64,000 nt of DNA from Streptomyces sp. NBC_01283 (lineage in GTDB: Bacteria > Actinomycetota > Actinomycetes > Streptomycetales > Streptomycetaceae), in assembly GCF_041435335.1 (NCBI RefSeq), contig NZ_CP108430.1, forward strand, positions 682,001 through 746,000, read 5' to 3'. Position numbers and translations under genes: made by a program. The notes beneath the pieces are model-generated. The model was not told the DNA's origin. It searched no databases and saw only the letters and a list, made by a program, of their open reading frames with translations. Each line of letters begins with the position of its first letter. Position 1 is the stretch's first letter. Shown here one piece after another: positions 16,134 to 25,024 of this stretch.

Positions 16134-16779
16134 GCGATCTCTGGGGGTAGTGGTGGCATCGGGTCGGGAGAAGGCGTACGCGTACCTCAAGGAGACGGTT
16201 CTGACGGACCCTGCGATGCAGGGCGAGTTCCTCTCCGAGCAGGACATCGCCGATCGCATCGGCGTCTCGCGCACCCCGATCCGCGAGGCCCTTCTCCTGC
16301 TGGCCGCCGAGGATCTGGTCGATCTCGTGCCCAAGCGCGGTGCGCGGGTGGCGCCGCTGTCGGGGCGTGAGATCACCGAGCTGATGCAGCTCCGCGGGAT
16401 CGTCGAGCGGTACGCGGCGCAGCACGTCATCGGCTCGGGACGGGCTCCGGTGCGGGAGTTGGGCGCTTGCCTGGAGCGGCAGCGCGCGCTGAGCGGCCCC
16501 GACCAGGCCAAGGAGTTCATCGACGTGGACCACCTCTTCCACTCGTCGCTCGTGTCGGCCGTGGGCAACACGCTCCTGGACCGGCATTACGAGGGGCTGC
16601 GCAGCCGCCAGGTGCGGGCCGGTGTCGTGGCCCTCCGCAACCAGCAGGGCCGCCAGGAAGCCGTGCTCGACGAGCACCGGGCGATCGTGGACGCGATCGC
16701 GGCCGGCGACACGGAGGCAGCCTGCGCCGCGATCGACAGCCACCTGGAGTCGACGCTGAAAGTACTGCTGGCCGGATAG
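16132..16779 (+). CDS. GntR-family regulator, FCD subfamily
   Basis: 215 residues if counted from ATG 16132; GTG 16150 or 16153 (MASGREKAYAYLK) is likelier because a dyad covers the ATG and a G-rich ribosome site lies before the GTGs. The N-terminal winged helix includes LSEQDIADRIGVSRTPIREA. The C-terminal all-helical FCD domain has the metal or effector ligands typical of the group (D in FIDVDHLFHSSLV, H in LDEHRAIVDAI, H in AIDSHLES). FCD regulators usually respond to organic acids and control nearby catabolic genes. The convergent nitrilase-family gene is the nearest candidate, although they are not in one operon. Confidence 0.92.
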   Translation: MRSLGVVVASGREKAYAYLKETVLTDPAMQGEFLSEQDIADRIGVSRTPIREALLLLAAEDLVDLVPKRGARVAPLSGREITELMQLRGIVERYAAQHVIGSGRAPVRELGACLERQRALSGPDQAKEFIDVDHLFHSSLVSAVGNTLLDRHYEGLRSRQVRAGVVALRNQQGRQEAVLDEHRAIVDAIAAGDTEAACAAIDSHLESTLKVLLAG

Positions 16780-16800
16780 GCAGGCCTGTGGCCCTGGCGC

Positions 16801-17604
16801 TCAGCGCTGTTCCCCCAGCCTGCGGTTGGCCAGTACCGGAATGTTCTTGCGGACCGCCGCGACCTCGTCGGCATCCATCTCGACCACTGTCAGTTCGGGC
16901 TCGGCCCCCAGTCGGCGGCGTACGGTCCCGTCGGGGCCGACGAGCATACTGTGCCCCACGCCCGTGGGCGCAGTGCCTGCCGCCGCCACTCCCCCGGCGG
17001 CCGGGTCGGCCTGGTCGACGGCCGCGATCCACAGCGTGGCGTCCAGGGCGCGGGCCCGCACGAGCAGCTCCCACTGGTCGACCTTGCCGGGGCCCGCGCC
17101 CCAGGACGCCGGCAGAAGGGTCGCGGTGGCACCCGCGTCGGCGTGGGCCCGGAACAGCTCCGGGAAGCGCACGTCGTAGCACGTGGCCAGGCCCAGTCGT
17201 ACGCCGTCCACGTCGACGGTGACGACCCGCGAACCGGCGGCCACGGTGTCGGACTCGGCGTAGCCGAACGCGTCGTAGAGATGAATCTTGTCGTACGTCG
17301 CGTCGACGCCGCGCCCCGTGGCCAGCAGGGTGTTGGTCACCCGGCCGCCGGGAGCCGGGGTGAACATGCCCGCCACGACCATGATGCCCGCCGCCTCGGC
17401 GATGGCGCGCACCGCGGTGGCCCAGGGGCCGTCCAGGGGTTCGGCGAGTGACGCCAGAGGGGTGCCGAAGCAGGCCATCGACGCCTCGGGGAACACGACG
17501 ATGTCCGCGCCGGAGTCCGCCGCGCGTGCGGTCCAGTCCTCGATGAGGGCGAGGTTCTTGGCCGGGTCGGATCCGGTGGTGAGCTGGCTCAGTGCGATGC
17601 GCAC
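16801..17604 (-). CDS. Carbon-nitrogen hydrolase (nitrilase superfamily)
   Basis: 267 residues. The catalytic triad is complete: Glu40 in FPEAS, Lys106 in YDKIHLYD and Cys142 in ATCYDVRFPEL. The surrounding motifs (WGAGPGKVDQWELLVRARAL; GHSMLVGPDG) match omega-amidase or deaminated-glutathione-amidase-like members of the superfamily, which hydrolyse small amides. Length is normal for the single-domain enzyme. The small ORF at 17655-17813 lies directly upstream on the same strand. Assignment of a precise substrate is not possible from sequence alone. Confidence 0.9.
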   Translation of the reverse strand: MRIALSQLTTGSDPAKNLALIEDWTARAADSGADIVVFPEASMACFGTPLASLAEPLDGPWATAVRAIAEAAGIMVVAGMFTPAPGGRVTNTLLATGRGVDATYDKIHLYDAFGYAESDTVAAGSRVVTVDVDGVRLGLATCYDVRFPELFRAHADAGATATLLPASWGAGPGKVDQWELLVRARALDATLWIAAVDQADPAAGGVAAAGTAPTGVGHSMLVGPDGTVRRRLGAEPELTVVEMDADEVAAVRKNIPVLANRRLGEQR

Positions 17605-17654
17605 GGTGGGCCGCCTTTCGGGGTCGGGAGGACGTCAGGGGCTGGCTTGGTGGG

Positions 17655-17813
17655 TCACGGTACGCGGGCGGCGGGGGCGGCCTCCGGTGTGGTGGCGCCG
17701 GCGAGCAGTTCGTCCTCCTTCTCGGCGTGGGCGGAGTCCCGGCCCAGGCCGAGACCGACGAGGGTCACGGCTGCCGCGACGGCGAGCCGGGTGGTTCTCC
17801 TGCCTGCGCCCAT
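17655..17813 (-). CDS. Small hydrophobic ORF, possible transporter remnant
   Basis: 52 residues from ATG 17813: a basic start (GAGRRTTR), one hydrophobic helix (LAVAAAVTLVGLGLG) and an acidic tail (RDSAHAEKEDELLAG). It could be a tiny signal-peptide protein, but there is no ribosome site and the frame is open further upstream back to the stop of the ankyrin gene. It may instead be the last helix and tail of a lost permease that once sat upstream of the nitrilase gene. Confidence 0.3.
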   Translation of the reverse strand: MGAGRRTTRLAVAAAVTLVGLGLGRDSAHAEKEDELLAGATTPEAAPAARVP

Positions 17814-17846
17814 CGGCTGATCACGCGCGGCCGCGCACTGGACCTC

Positions 17847-19601
17847 TCAGCGCCGAAGCTGGGGCGGCAGTTCCACCCAGCGGCGCGGCCTGCGAAGGTC
17901 GAGCGACTCCTGGGCGTCCCTGATGTGCAGACCGGCTGCCGCGGCGGCGTAGGCGAAGGTGTTGGCGTCGTGCGGGAAGGGGTGCTTTCGCTGCCAGAAG
18001 CGGAAGTGCCAGTAGGCGGACGGATCCGACTCGTCCGGCCGCAGGCCGATTTCCTCGTGCGCAGTGACCTCGCCGTCTTCGGCCAGAGTCCCGAAGGTGC
18101 CGCCCTTGGGGTTGAAGTACATGCCGTACGCGGCAGTGCCTGCCGATATCGCCCGCAGCACGGAGTCGTCGCTCGGCATGTATCCCTCCTGTGTGATCAC
18201 GCAGCCGCCTGGTGCCCCGGGCACGCTGCCTACCCCCACGTAGCGGAGGGTTTCGTCGTAGTCCGCCAGGTCGAAGGGAGTGTGCTCAAGGTCCACGATC
18301 GGGCACTGTGCGGGGTCAGCGCCCAGGCGGCGTATCACCTCTTCCTCGCTCAGCCCCCGCACGAAACAGAGGCCGAGCCCCTCGGTCCACAGCTCTCGCT
18401 CGCCGCATGCCGCGATGAGCGCATCCGCCTCCCGGAAGGCGGCGGCTTCTTCGGCGGGGAGCTCAACTGCCCCGGGAAGTCCCGCGACAAGTGGCGCGAG
18501 CGACGTGGTCAGCAGCAGTCGACCCGGCGACCAGGGTCCCGTCTGGGGTGTCCATACATCGGCCCCCGCGGCGATCAGTGCCCGGACGGTGTCCTCGTCC
18601 ACGGTGCAGGCGGCGTACCAGAGTGGTGTGTGTTCGTCGTCGTCGGTTGGGTCGGCCTCCGCGCCATGGGACAGGAGCGCGGCGACTGCTTCCGCCGCTC
18701 CGAGCTCCGCCGCCTGGTGCAGCGGGGTCGACCCCAGCCATCCGACACGGGCGTCGGGCGGTGCACCGCCTTGGAGCCGGGCCCGGATCACGGCCGCGTC
18801 CCCCCAGTCCCCGTAGGCCACCTGTTCCCAGTCGGCCCGCGGCAGATAGCGCCGCTGTTCCTCCTCTTGACGACGCAGCATCGTGCGCTGGTGCCCTGTC
18901 AGAGGCCGAGCCAGCAACCCGGGCGTTCCACCCACTTCGAAGGTCGCGAAAGAACCCGGCTGCTGGCTCGGCTCCGGCGGTTCGAGGCCCGGCCAGACCT
19001 CGAGCACGCGCGCCGACGCGGCATGCAGCGCAGCGGTGTCGATCGAGGTGCGTGTCTCGTCGATGCCCTCGTCCGGCCACTCGACGACCAACTGCGCCTC
19101 GCCCAGCGGGGGAAGTTCCGCCAGGTACAGGTCGACGTCGGTCTTGAAGAGGGAGCGGCGGGACTGGTGCAGACCGGCGTCCAGGGGAATCAGGCCGACG
19201 GCCTGCTCCGTGACTGCCGTGGTCTGCTGCCCGTCTGGTCTCGTCCACTCCACGGCTCGGTGCACCGGGGCGTCCAGGGAGGTCACTCGGCGGCCGTCGC
19301 AGAACGACAGGCCGACCCTGAGCCCCGACTGCCGCCTTGCGTCCTCGGTCGACCAGCGGGCCTTGCGGAAGACCGACAGATGCAGGGTCGCCGCCTGCGG
19401 CCACAGAGACCATCCCGTCACGACCACCCGGGCGTGCGCCGCGGCACCGACCACCTCCAACTGCGGGTGCAGCACCGGTGCGAACCAGTCGACGGGCGGC
19501 GCGTGACGCCCGGCATCACCCCCCGGCGGACACAGCCAGACCAACGCGTCCCGCTCCGCGGCCGGTTCCTCCGCCAACACCAGATCGTCAAAGAATCCCA
19601 T
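17847..19601 (-). CDS. Ankyrin-repeat protein with a C-terminal DUF6461-like domain
   Basis: 584 residues in three parts. Residues 1-220 are a beta-rich region without a family I recognise. Residues ~280-370 hold two to three ankyrin repeats (GSTPLHQAAELGAAEAVAAL; EHTPLWYAACTVDEDTVRAL), a protein-binding scaffold. Residues ~435-560 (PFDLADYDETLRYVGVG, AYGMYFNPKGGTFGTL, DPSAYWHFRFWQRKHPF) resemble the DUF6461 family. Such mixtures are seen in bacterial immunity-type or toxin-binding proteins, but no toxin gene is adjacent. Its start overlaps the 3' end of the RNA-ligase-like gene by 14 bases, which implies co-transcription. Confidence 0.75.
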   Translation of the reverse strand: MGFFDDLVLAEEPAAERDALVWLCPPGGDAGRHAPPVDWFAPVLHPQLEVVGAAAHARVVVTGWSLWPQAATLHLSVFRKARWSTEDARRQSGLRVGLSFCDGRRVTSLDAPVHRAVEWTRPDGQQTTAVTEQAVGLIPLDAGLHQSRRSLFKTDVDLYLAELPPLGEAQLVVEWPDEGIDETRTSIDTAALHAASARVLEVWPGLEPPEPSQQPGSFATFEVGGTPGLLARPLTGHQRTMLRRQEEEQRRYLPRADWEQVAYGDWGDAAVIRARLQGGAPPDARVGWLGSTPLHQAAELGAAEAVAALLSHGAEADPTDDDEHTPLWYAACTVDEDTVRALIAAGADVWTPQTGPWSPGRLLLTTSLAPLVAGLPGAVELPAEEAAAFREADALIAACGERELWTEGLGLCFVRGLSEEEVIRRLGADPAQCPIVDLEHTPFDLADYDETLRYVGVGSVPGAPGGCVITQEGYMPSDDSVLRAISAGTAAYGMYFNPKGGTFGTLAEDGEVTAHEEIGLRPDESDPSAYWHFRFWQRKHPFPHDANTFAYAAAAAGLHIRDAQESLDLRRPRRWVELPPQLRR

Positions 19602-20214
19602 GCGCCGATCGTGGCAGAGGGGTCTGACATCCCTCGCGTACGGCGTTCGTGGCCGCTGTGGACGGCAACGCGAATTCGGCCACGGTCCGCCACGAGCCTG
19701 GCGCCTCAGTACCGGCGATCAGACGGACACGGTCGATGCGGGCATCGATCGGCAGCTTCGCCCTCAAGTCACCGGCTGCCCGCTGCATACCGGCGAGATC
19801 CGCCAGGCGTGTGCTCCCGACAGTCAGGTGCGGCGTCGGCTCGGGATGTGTACCTCGGTAGGGCGGGAACTCGGGGAACTGACGCCACACGACGTCGGTG
19901 AGCCGACGGAAGGGCGCATCCGGTTCGGGAGCCAGCCACACGACGTCCTGCCCGAACCACGAGACCTCAGAGAACGTGCAGGTGAAGGCGGCGACCTCCG
20001 CCAGGCATGTCCGCACGTCCTCGAGCATGCCGTCGGTGATTCTCGCCGGAGCGGCGAAGGGGTGGAGAACGGTGACGTGCGCCGGAACCGGCCAGGACGC
20101 CGTGTGGTCCAAGACGCGCCGGTAAGGCCCTACGACCGCCTCGACTTCGGGTACTGGAACGACGATCGCCGTCTTCGTCGCGTCCGCCAGATCGTCCAGG
20201 TCCACCTCGCCCAT
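19588..20214 (-). CDS. 2'-5' RNA ligase-family (2H phosphoesterase) protein
   Basis: 208 residues from ATG 20214; GTG 20232 would add six residues. Both signature motifs are present and well spaced: HVTVLHPF (residues 46-53) and HLTVG (129-133), the two HxT elements that form the 2H active site. Members cleave or join 2',5' or cyclic phosphodiester bonds in RNA or nucleotides. The protein is of usual length. It overlaps the ankyrin gene downstream by 14 bases, so the two are probably translated from one message. Confidence 0.88.
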   Translation of the reverse strand: MGEVDLDDLADATKTAIVVPVPEVEAVVGPYRRVLDHTASWPVPAHVTVLHPFAAPARITDGMLEDVRTCLAEVAAFTCTFSEVSWFGQDVVWLAPEPDAPFRRLTDVVWRQFPEFPPYRGTHPEPTPHLTVGSTRLADLAGMQRAAGDLRAKLPIDARIDRVRLIAGTEAPGSWRTVAEFALPSTAATNAVREGCQTPLPRSAHGIL

Positions 20215-20278
20215 CTGGGCATGCTCGCACACACCAAGCGATCGAGGCCGACCTCCTGGAGGTGGAGGGGGGAGCGCC

Positions 20279-21187
20279 TCAGCCGCGTGCGTCAGGCAGG
20301 CGGTGGGTCGTGAAAGGTTGGCGGGTGATGAATTCGCGGAACTTCAGGGCCGCTTCGGACAGGTAGCTGTCGCGGCTCCACACCAGGGTGAGTATCCGTT
20401 CGCAGCCGGGCGCGTCCACGTGGGTCCAGGCGACCGGCACCCGTATCTCCGTGCCCGACTGGTGGGAGATCTCCGGGATGAGGCCGATGCCGAGCCCGGC
20501 GCTGATCATGTCTTGGGTGGCGCCCGGCTCATCGCCCTCGCAGGACAGCAGCGGCGTGAGCCCTTCGGCCGCGAACAGCCGGTCCAAAAGGGCGCGTTGC
20601 CAGTGGCCCGGGCGCGTGGTGACGAAGGGCTCGTCGGCGATCTCGGGGATCGTCACGCTCTGCCGGCCGTCGAGCCAGTGCCCGGGCGGCGCCGCGAGCA
20701 GCACCTCCTCGCGCGCGAGCTCGACCGACTGGAGGTTCGTGCCGGTCAGCGGCTGTGAAGCCACGCAGAAGTCGACCTCTCCGGTGCGCAACCTGCGGTC
20801 CATCTCCTGCGCGGTCGACTGGAAGAGCCGTACGTCGGCCCGCGGATGATCGGTCCGGAAACTGCCCAGGAGGTGAGTGACCGTCAGCAGCGTCTCGGAG
20901 GCGACGCTGACGCGCCCGAGCCCGGTGTCGCGGGCGTCATGCACGGCTCTACAGCCGTCGTCGAGCTCACTCAGCGCGCGCTCCACGTGCCGCAGGAACA
21001 TCGCGCCGTACGGATTGAGTCTGATGCGGCGCCCCTGCCGGTCGAAGAGCGGCGAGCCGAGCTCGGACTCCAGGCGTGCGATGGTGCGGCTCAACGAGGG
21101 CTGGGCGACGCGCAGTTCCTGAGCGGCGCGGCTGATGTGCTCGAAGCGGGCGACGGCCTGGAAGTAGCGCAACTGCAGAAGGTCCAT
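20279..21187 (-). CDS. LysR-family transcriptional regulator
   Basis: 302 residues. The N-terminal helix-turn-helix (LQLRYFQAVARFEHISRAAQ, then LRVAQPSLSRTIARLESELG) and the periplasmic-binding-like effector domain from about residue 90 (GRVSVASETLL to FVTTRPGHW and MISAGLGIGLIPE) are textbook LysR. It is divergent from the YihY-like gene, and two direct copies of TGCCGGATATCCC and TGCCGATATCCC lie at 21206 and 21237, 31 bp apart, which could be its binding sites. The inducer is unknown. Confidence 0.93.
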   Translation of the reverse strand: MDLLQLRYFQAVARFEHISRAAQELRVAQPSLSRTIARLESELGSPLFDRQGRRIRLNPYGAMFLRHVERALSELDDGCRAVHDARDTGLGRVSVASETLLTVTHLLGSFRTDHPRADVRLFQSTAQEMDRRLRTGEVDFCVASQPLTGTNLQSVELAREEVLLAAPPGHWLDGRQSVTIPEIADEPFVTTRPGHWQRALLDRLFAAEGLTPLLSCEGDEPGATQDMISAGLGIGLIPEISHQSGTEIRVPVAWTHVDAPGCERILTLVWSRDSYLSEAALKFREFITRQPFTTHRLPDARG

Positions 21188-21336
21188 GGTTCACACCCTC
21201 GCCCATGCCGGATATCCCCTTTGCGCGGACCCCGGTTGCCGATATCCCGTCACCCGGAGCGGGCGACGTGCGGCGGGCCGCTTCGTCCGAAGGTGTCCCG
21301 TGCAGGAGCGTGCCCTCGTCGCGGAAGGATGCCGTC

Positions 21337-22146
21337 ATGCCGATCGCGGACGTCGCACGGCCGTTGGCGGGCCGTGTCGTTCAACAGCTGGTCCGCATCA
21401 ACATCCTGGACATGGCGACACGCCTGGCCGCGCAGGCGTTCCTGGCCGCCCTGCCGATGCTCATCGCCGTGGCGTCGTTCAGTCCGGCGGCCGTGCAGCG
21501 TGAACTCCTGCGCTCCCTGCGGACGTTGATCGGCACCGGCGGCCCTGTGGTGGCGCAGACCGGGGAGCTGGGCGCGGGCGGCGACAACACCCTGCACAGC
21601 TGGGGCGCGGCGGGCGTGCTGGTCGCGCTGCTGTCCGCCACCGCGTTCACGCGCGCCCTGCAGCGTCTGTGCGAGGTCTCCTGGGGTCTGCCACGCGCCG
21701 GGATCCGCATCGCCGTGTGGCGCTGGGCCGTATGGCTGCTGGTGTGGATCGTGATGCTGGTGGTGCAGGGCACCCTGCACCGGGCGTTCGGCGCGGGTCT
21801 CATCCTGGGGTTTCCGCTGCAACTGGCGGCGTCCGTACTGATGTGGTGGTGGACGCAGCACCTGCTGCTCGCCGGGCGGGTGTCATGGCTGCCGCTGCTG
21901 CCGGGGGCCGTGCTGACCGGCACGGGCGCGGTCACGTTCTGCGTCCTGTCGGGGCTGTGGCTGCCGCACGCCCTGCACAAGAGCACGGATCGCTATGGCG
22001 CGCTCGGCTCGGTGTTCACCATGCTGTCCTGGTTGATCGTCTTCTTCACGTGTGTCGTGTTCGGGGTCGCCGTGGGCCGCGTGCTCGCCCAGGAGGAGTT
22101 CTTGCGGCACCGGCTCGGTGCCGCGGCGGGTGCCGCGTCACGCTGA
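21337..22146 (+). CDS. YihY/BrkB-family inner-membrane protein
   Basis: 269 residues from ATG 21337, chosen because GGAAGG precedes it by 8 bases; a frame from 21205 has no such signal. About six membrane helices are visible, with conserved features of the YihY/BrkB family (AAQAFLAALPMLIAVASF near the start, LLSATAFTRALQRLCEVSWG, and YGALGSVFTMLSWLIVFF near the end). Members are putative transporters or envelope proteins with no proven substrate. Its 3' end overlaps that of the convergent DUF2252 gene by 9 bases. Confidence 0.87.
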   Translation: MPIADVARPLAGRVVQQLVRINILDMATRLAAQAFLAALPMLIAVASFSPAAVQRELLRSLRTLIGTGGPVVAQTGELGAGGDNTLHSWGAAGVLVALLSATAFTRALQRLCEVSWGLPRAGIRIAVWRWAVWLLVWIVMLVVQGTLHRAFGAGLILGFPLQLAASVLMWWWTQHLLLAGRVSWLPLLPGAVLTGTGAVTFCVLSGLWLPHALHKSTDRYGALGSVFTMLSWLIVFFTCVVFGVAVGRVLAQEEFLRHRLGAAAGAASR

Positions 22147-23541
22147 TGCCGCGGCCACCCGGCCGGCCCGCACCGCCGCGGCCAGCGCCGCGTGGTCACG
22201 CTCGTTCTGGTCGGCGTAGGCCTCCGCGAAGCGTGCCAACGCCCGGTCGAACGTGTCGGAGCGCCCCAGGTAGGCGGCGATCGCGATCCGGTCGCCGGAG
22301 CGCGCGTGGGCGCGGGCCAGCGTCGCACCGCAGATCCGGCCGAACACGCGCATGACGTCCGGGCTCATCAGCTCGGCCTGCGGAATGGCCTTCCAGTCGC
22401 GCAACTGCCGTACATAGAAGTCACGTTCGTTGCCGTCGAAGCCCTCGGCCCGTTCCCAGCCGAGGAACATGTCACTGGTCGCCTGCATCAGCCGCTGGCC
22501 GGTGACCACGCGTTCGCCCTGGTTCGTGTGGTCGCTCGGTCCGGCGAAGTCCGCGAGCACCGACGTCTGGGCCTCCTTCGCCTGCAGCAGCAGCGGATCG
22601 CTGTCGTCCCTGCCGAGCAGCAGGACGATCCAGCAGCGGGTCCCCACGCTGCCCACGCCCACCACCTTGCGGGCCATGTCGACCACCCGGTACTGGGCCA
22701 GCAACGCCCGCAGGTCGGCGGTGAGCGTGTGGGCATAGCGCTCGATCAGGTCCCTCAGCTGCTCTTCGATGTGCTTGCGCTCGACGTCCGGCAGGAAGTC
22801 GCCGAGGGGGGTGATCAGGGGTGGATCGGGGATGATGCGCAGCTGGCCGTCGACCGGGCGGGCGAGTTTCTCCAGCGCCTGGAGGTGGTCTCGGGTGCGG
22901 GCCTTGCCCATCGCCCTGGTCATGCGCCGCCGCGCCCGGGGATCCAGCCTGGCGGAGATCGTGGCGTACAGCTGATCGGCGTCGATCTGCGAGTACCAGA
23001 CGTCGAGCGTCCGCATCCCGGCGAACCGCGCCATCCACATCCGGTACGAGCGGCCCGCCGCCCGTACGACCCGGGCGCGCTCCGCGGTGCGGAACCCGTT
23101 GCCGCGGCCCGCGATGACGAGACTGGCCGCGAGGCGTTTGACGTCCCACTCCCAGGGTCCCGGCAGTGTCTCGTCGAAGTCGTTGACGTCGAACATCAGG
23201 TGCCGCTCCGGCGAGGCGAGCAGCCGGAAGTTCAACATGTGCGCGTCTCCGCACAGTTGGGCCCGCAGACCGGTGGCCGGGGTGGCGGCCAGGTCGGCGG
23301 CCATGATCGCCGCCGCTCCCCGGTAGAAGCGGAACGGCGATTCGAGCATGCGCCCGTAGCGGATCGGCACCAGGTCCTGGAGCCTGCTGGCCGACTGACG
23401 CTCGATGATGTCGACCGGGTCCGGCCGCCCGGCCGCGGGGGCGAAGTCGGCGTGGCCGGATCGCGGGACCCGGGAGCGGGCCGCCCTTCCCCTTGCGGCC
23501 CGTTCCTGGGCAGTGAGGTGACGGCTCGTGGTCTCGGTCAT
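22138..23541 (-). CDS. DUF2252-family protein
   Basis: 467 residues, the usual length of this family. Recognisable conserved blocks include MLESPFRFYRGAAAIMAADL, LCGDAHMLNFRLLASPERH, FDVNDFDETLPGPWEWDVKR and KVVGVGSVGTRCWIVLL. The blocks GDAHxxNF and D(V)NDFDE resemble kinase-like (aminoglycoside phosphotransferase-like) catalytic segments, so a phosphotransferase activity is a reasonable inference, but none is proven. It is divergent from the lipid-kinase-like gene at 23665, and the shared region holds GGGTGA-type dyads. Confidence 0.92.
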   Translation of the reverse strand: MTETTSRHLTAQERAARGRAARSRVPRSGHADFAPAAGRPDPVDIIERQSASRLQDLVPIRYGRMLESPFRFYRGAAAIMAADLAATPATGLRAQLCGDAHMLNFRLLASPERHLMFDVNDFDETLPGPWEWDVKRLAASLVIAGRGNGFRTAERARVVRAAGRSYRMWMARFAGMRTLDVWYSQIDADQLYATISARLDPRARRRMTRAMGKARTRDHLQALEKLARPVDGQLRIIPDPPLITPLGDFLPDVERKHIEEQLRDLIERYAHTLTADLRALLAQYRVVDMARKVVGVGSVGTRCWIVLLLGRDDSDPLLLQAKEAQTSVLADFAGPSDHTNQGERVVTGQRLMQATSDMFLGWERAEGFDGNERDFYVRQLRDWKAIPQAELMSPDVMRVFGRICGATLARAHARSGDRIAIAAYLGRSDTFDRALARFAEAYADQNERDHAALAAAVRAGRVAAASA

Positions 23542-23591
23542 GACACCCTCCCTAGACGGTGAGCACTCTGCCCGCGGCCGGTGCCCGTGGC

Positions 23592-23630
23592 GTCACCCCG
23601 CCGGTGTGAAGTCGCCTTCCAGGGGTGAGG
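23592..23630. promoter_or_regulatory. TCACCCC / GGGGTGA dyad between DUF2252 and kinase genes
   Basis: TCACCCC (23593-23599) and GGGGTGA (23622-23628) face each other over 22 bases, and GGTGTGA at 23603-23609 makes a shorter second dyad with the first arm. The element sits between the two divergent starts and recurs in related form before other genes of this block (25562, 28962, 30130, 41862). Confidence 0.45.
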
Positions 23631-23664
23631 CCCGGCGCGAGGGCTTTGGCGCAGACTGGCGGGC

Positions 23665-24969
23665 ATGGAACCGACGATGCGTGGCCGGCGGTGGCTGGCT
23701 CGTGCGTCCCTATCGGGCGCGGCTGCCGCGGTGCTGGTCCTTGGTGTGTTCGCGGGGGTCCGGACCTTCGCCCTGCTCGGTGTGGGCCTGGCCGGTCTTG
23801 CGGTGACGGCCGCCGCGGTCTGGTGGGTGCTCAGCAGGCGGGGGGTGACGCGGTTCCTCGCTGCGGTCCTGGCGCTCGCCGCTCCGGTCGGCGTGCTGGT
23901 GGCGTACACCCGGGCGCACCTGACCTGGGTCGTCGTCGTGTCGATCACCCTGTGGTTCCTGGCGGCAGGAGCGGGCCGTGCGGCTCTGGGCCCGCGCTCG
24001 GCCGCGCCACCGCCGACGGACCGGCCACCGCCGACGTTCCGGCACCCCGCCCTGATCATGAATCCGCGCTCGGGCGGCGGCAAGGTCGGCCGCTTCGAGC
24101 TGCGCGAACGCGCCGAGGCGCTGGGCGCCCGAGTGGTACTCCTGGAGGGGCCCGAGGTCATCGATGTGGCGGCGCTGGCCCGCACGTGCGCGGCCGAGGG
24201 GGCAGACCTGCTCGGGGTCGCGGGCGGGGACGGCACCCAGGCTCTGGTCGCCGAGGTCGCCGCCGAACTGGATCTGCCCTTCCTGGTGATCCCCGCGGGC
24301 ACCCGCAACCATTTCGCCCTGGACCTGGGCCTGGATCGCGACGACCCCGCGAAGGCCCTGAACGCCCTGAGCGACGGGGTGGAGATCCAGGTGGACCTCG
24401 GCCGTGCGGGCGGGCTGCCCTTCGTCAACAACGTGTCGTTCGGTGCGTACGCCGAGGTCGTACAGAGCCCGTCGTACCGGGACGGCAAGACCCGCACCAC
24501 CCTCGAACTCCTCCCCGATCTCCTCCTCCACCACCGCGGCGCGCGGCTCACGGCACGTGCGGACAAGGAGGAGTTCACCGATCCGCAGGCCCTGTTGGTC
24601 AGCAACAACCCCTACGGGGCGAACGACGTCGCCGGGCTCGGTCGGCGGACACGGTTGGACGGCGGAACCCTCGGCTGCGTCGGCGTGCGGGTCACGACGG
24701 CCTCCCAGGCGGTGGGCCTGCTCCGGGGCCGGAAATCCGCGGGGCTGACCACGGCGACCGCCATGACGGTCGTCGTCGACGCCGACCAGCAGCTGATCCC
24801 GGTCGGCGTCGACGGCGAGGCCCTGCAGCTGAGCGTGCCGGTGCACTGCGAGGTGCGTCCCGGGGCCCTTCGCGTGGTCGTGCCCCGACGGCGACCGGGG
24901 GTGTACCGGGAGCGACCGCCGCTCGACTGGCGTCTGCTCGCCAGGCTCGGGCTGACGTCGCGACACTGA
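23665..24969 (+). CDS. Diacylglycerol kinase-family protein with membrane domain
   Basis: 434 residues. Four membrane helices (about 13-31, 35-56, 63-83 and 87-105) precede a DAGK catalytic domain from residue ~128. The nucleotide site is clear: NPRSGGGK at 133-140 and GGDGT at 187-191, followed by PAGTRNHFALDLGL. Enzymes of this fold phosphorylate diacylglycerol, sphingoid or related lipids with ATP; the exact lipid is unknown. The fusion to a membrane part is a common actinobacterial form. Divergent from DUF2252 with a shared regulatory dyad. Confidence 0.92.
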   Translation: MEPTMRGRRWLARASLSGAAAAVLVLGVFAGVRTFALLGVGLAGLAVTAAAVWWVLSRRGVTRFLAAVLALAAPVGVLVAYTRAHLTWVVVVSITLWFLAAGAGRAALGPRSAAPPPTDRPPPTFRHPALIMNPRSGGGKVGRFELRERAEALGARVVLLEGPEVIDVAALARTCAAEGADLLGVAGGDGTQALVAEVAAELDLPFLVIPAGTRNHFALDLGLDRDDPAKALNALSDGVEIQVDLGRAGGLPFVNNVSFGAYAEVVQSPSYRDGKTRTTLELLPDLLLHHRGARLTARADKEEFTDPQALLVSNNPYGANDVAGLGRRTRLDGGTLGCVGVRVTTASQAVGLLRGRKSAGLTTATAMTVVVDADQQLIPVGVDGEALQLSVPVHCEVRPGALRVVVPRRRPGVYRERPPLDWRLLARLGLTSRH

Positions 24970-24973
24970 GCCT

Positions 24974-24987
24974 GCCCCCGCGGGGGC
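24974..24987. terminator. GC palindrome between convergent genes
   Basis: GCCCCCG-CGGGGGC follows the kinase stop codon and precedes the stop of the convergent membrane-protein gene. As a hairpin it would have a 5-bp stem and a four-base loop, so termination is possible but weakly supported. Confidence 0.3.
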
Positions 24988-25024
24988 CGGCTCGGCTGCA
25001 TCGCTACCTCGTCAGCTCCATCGG

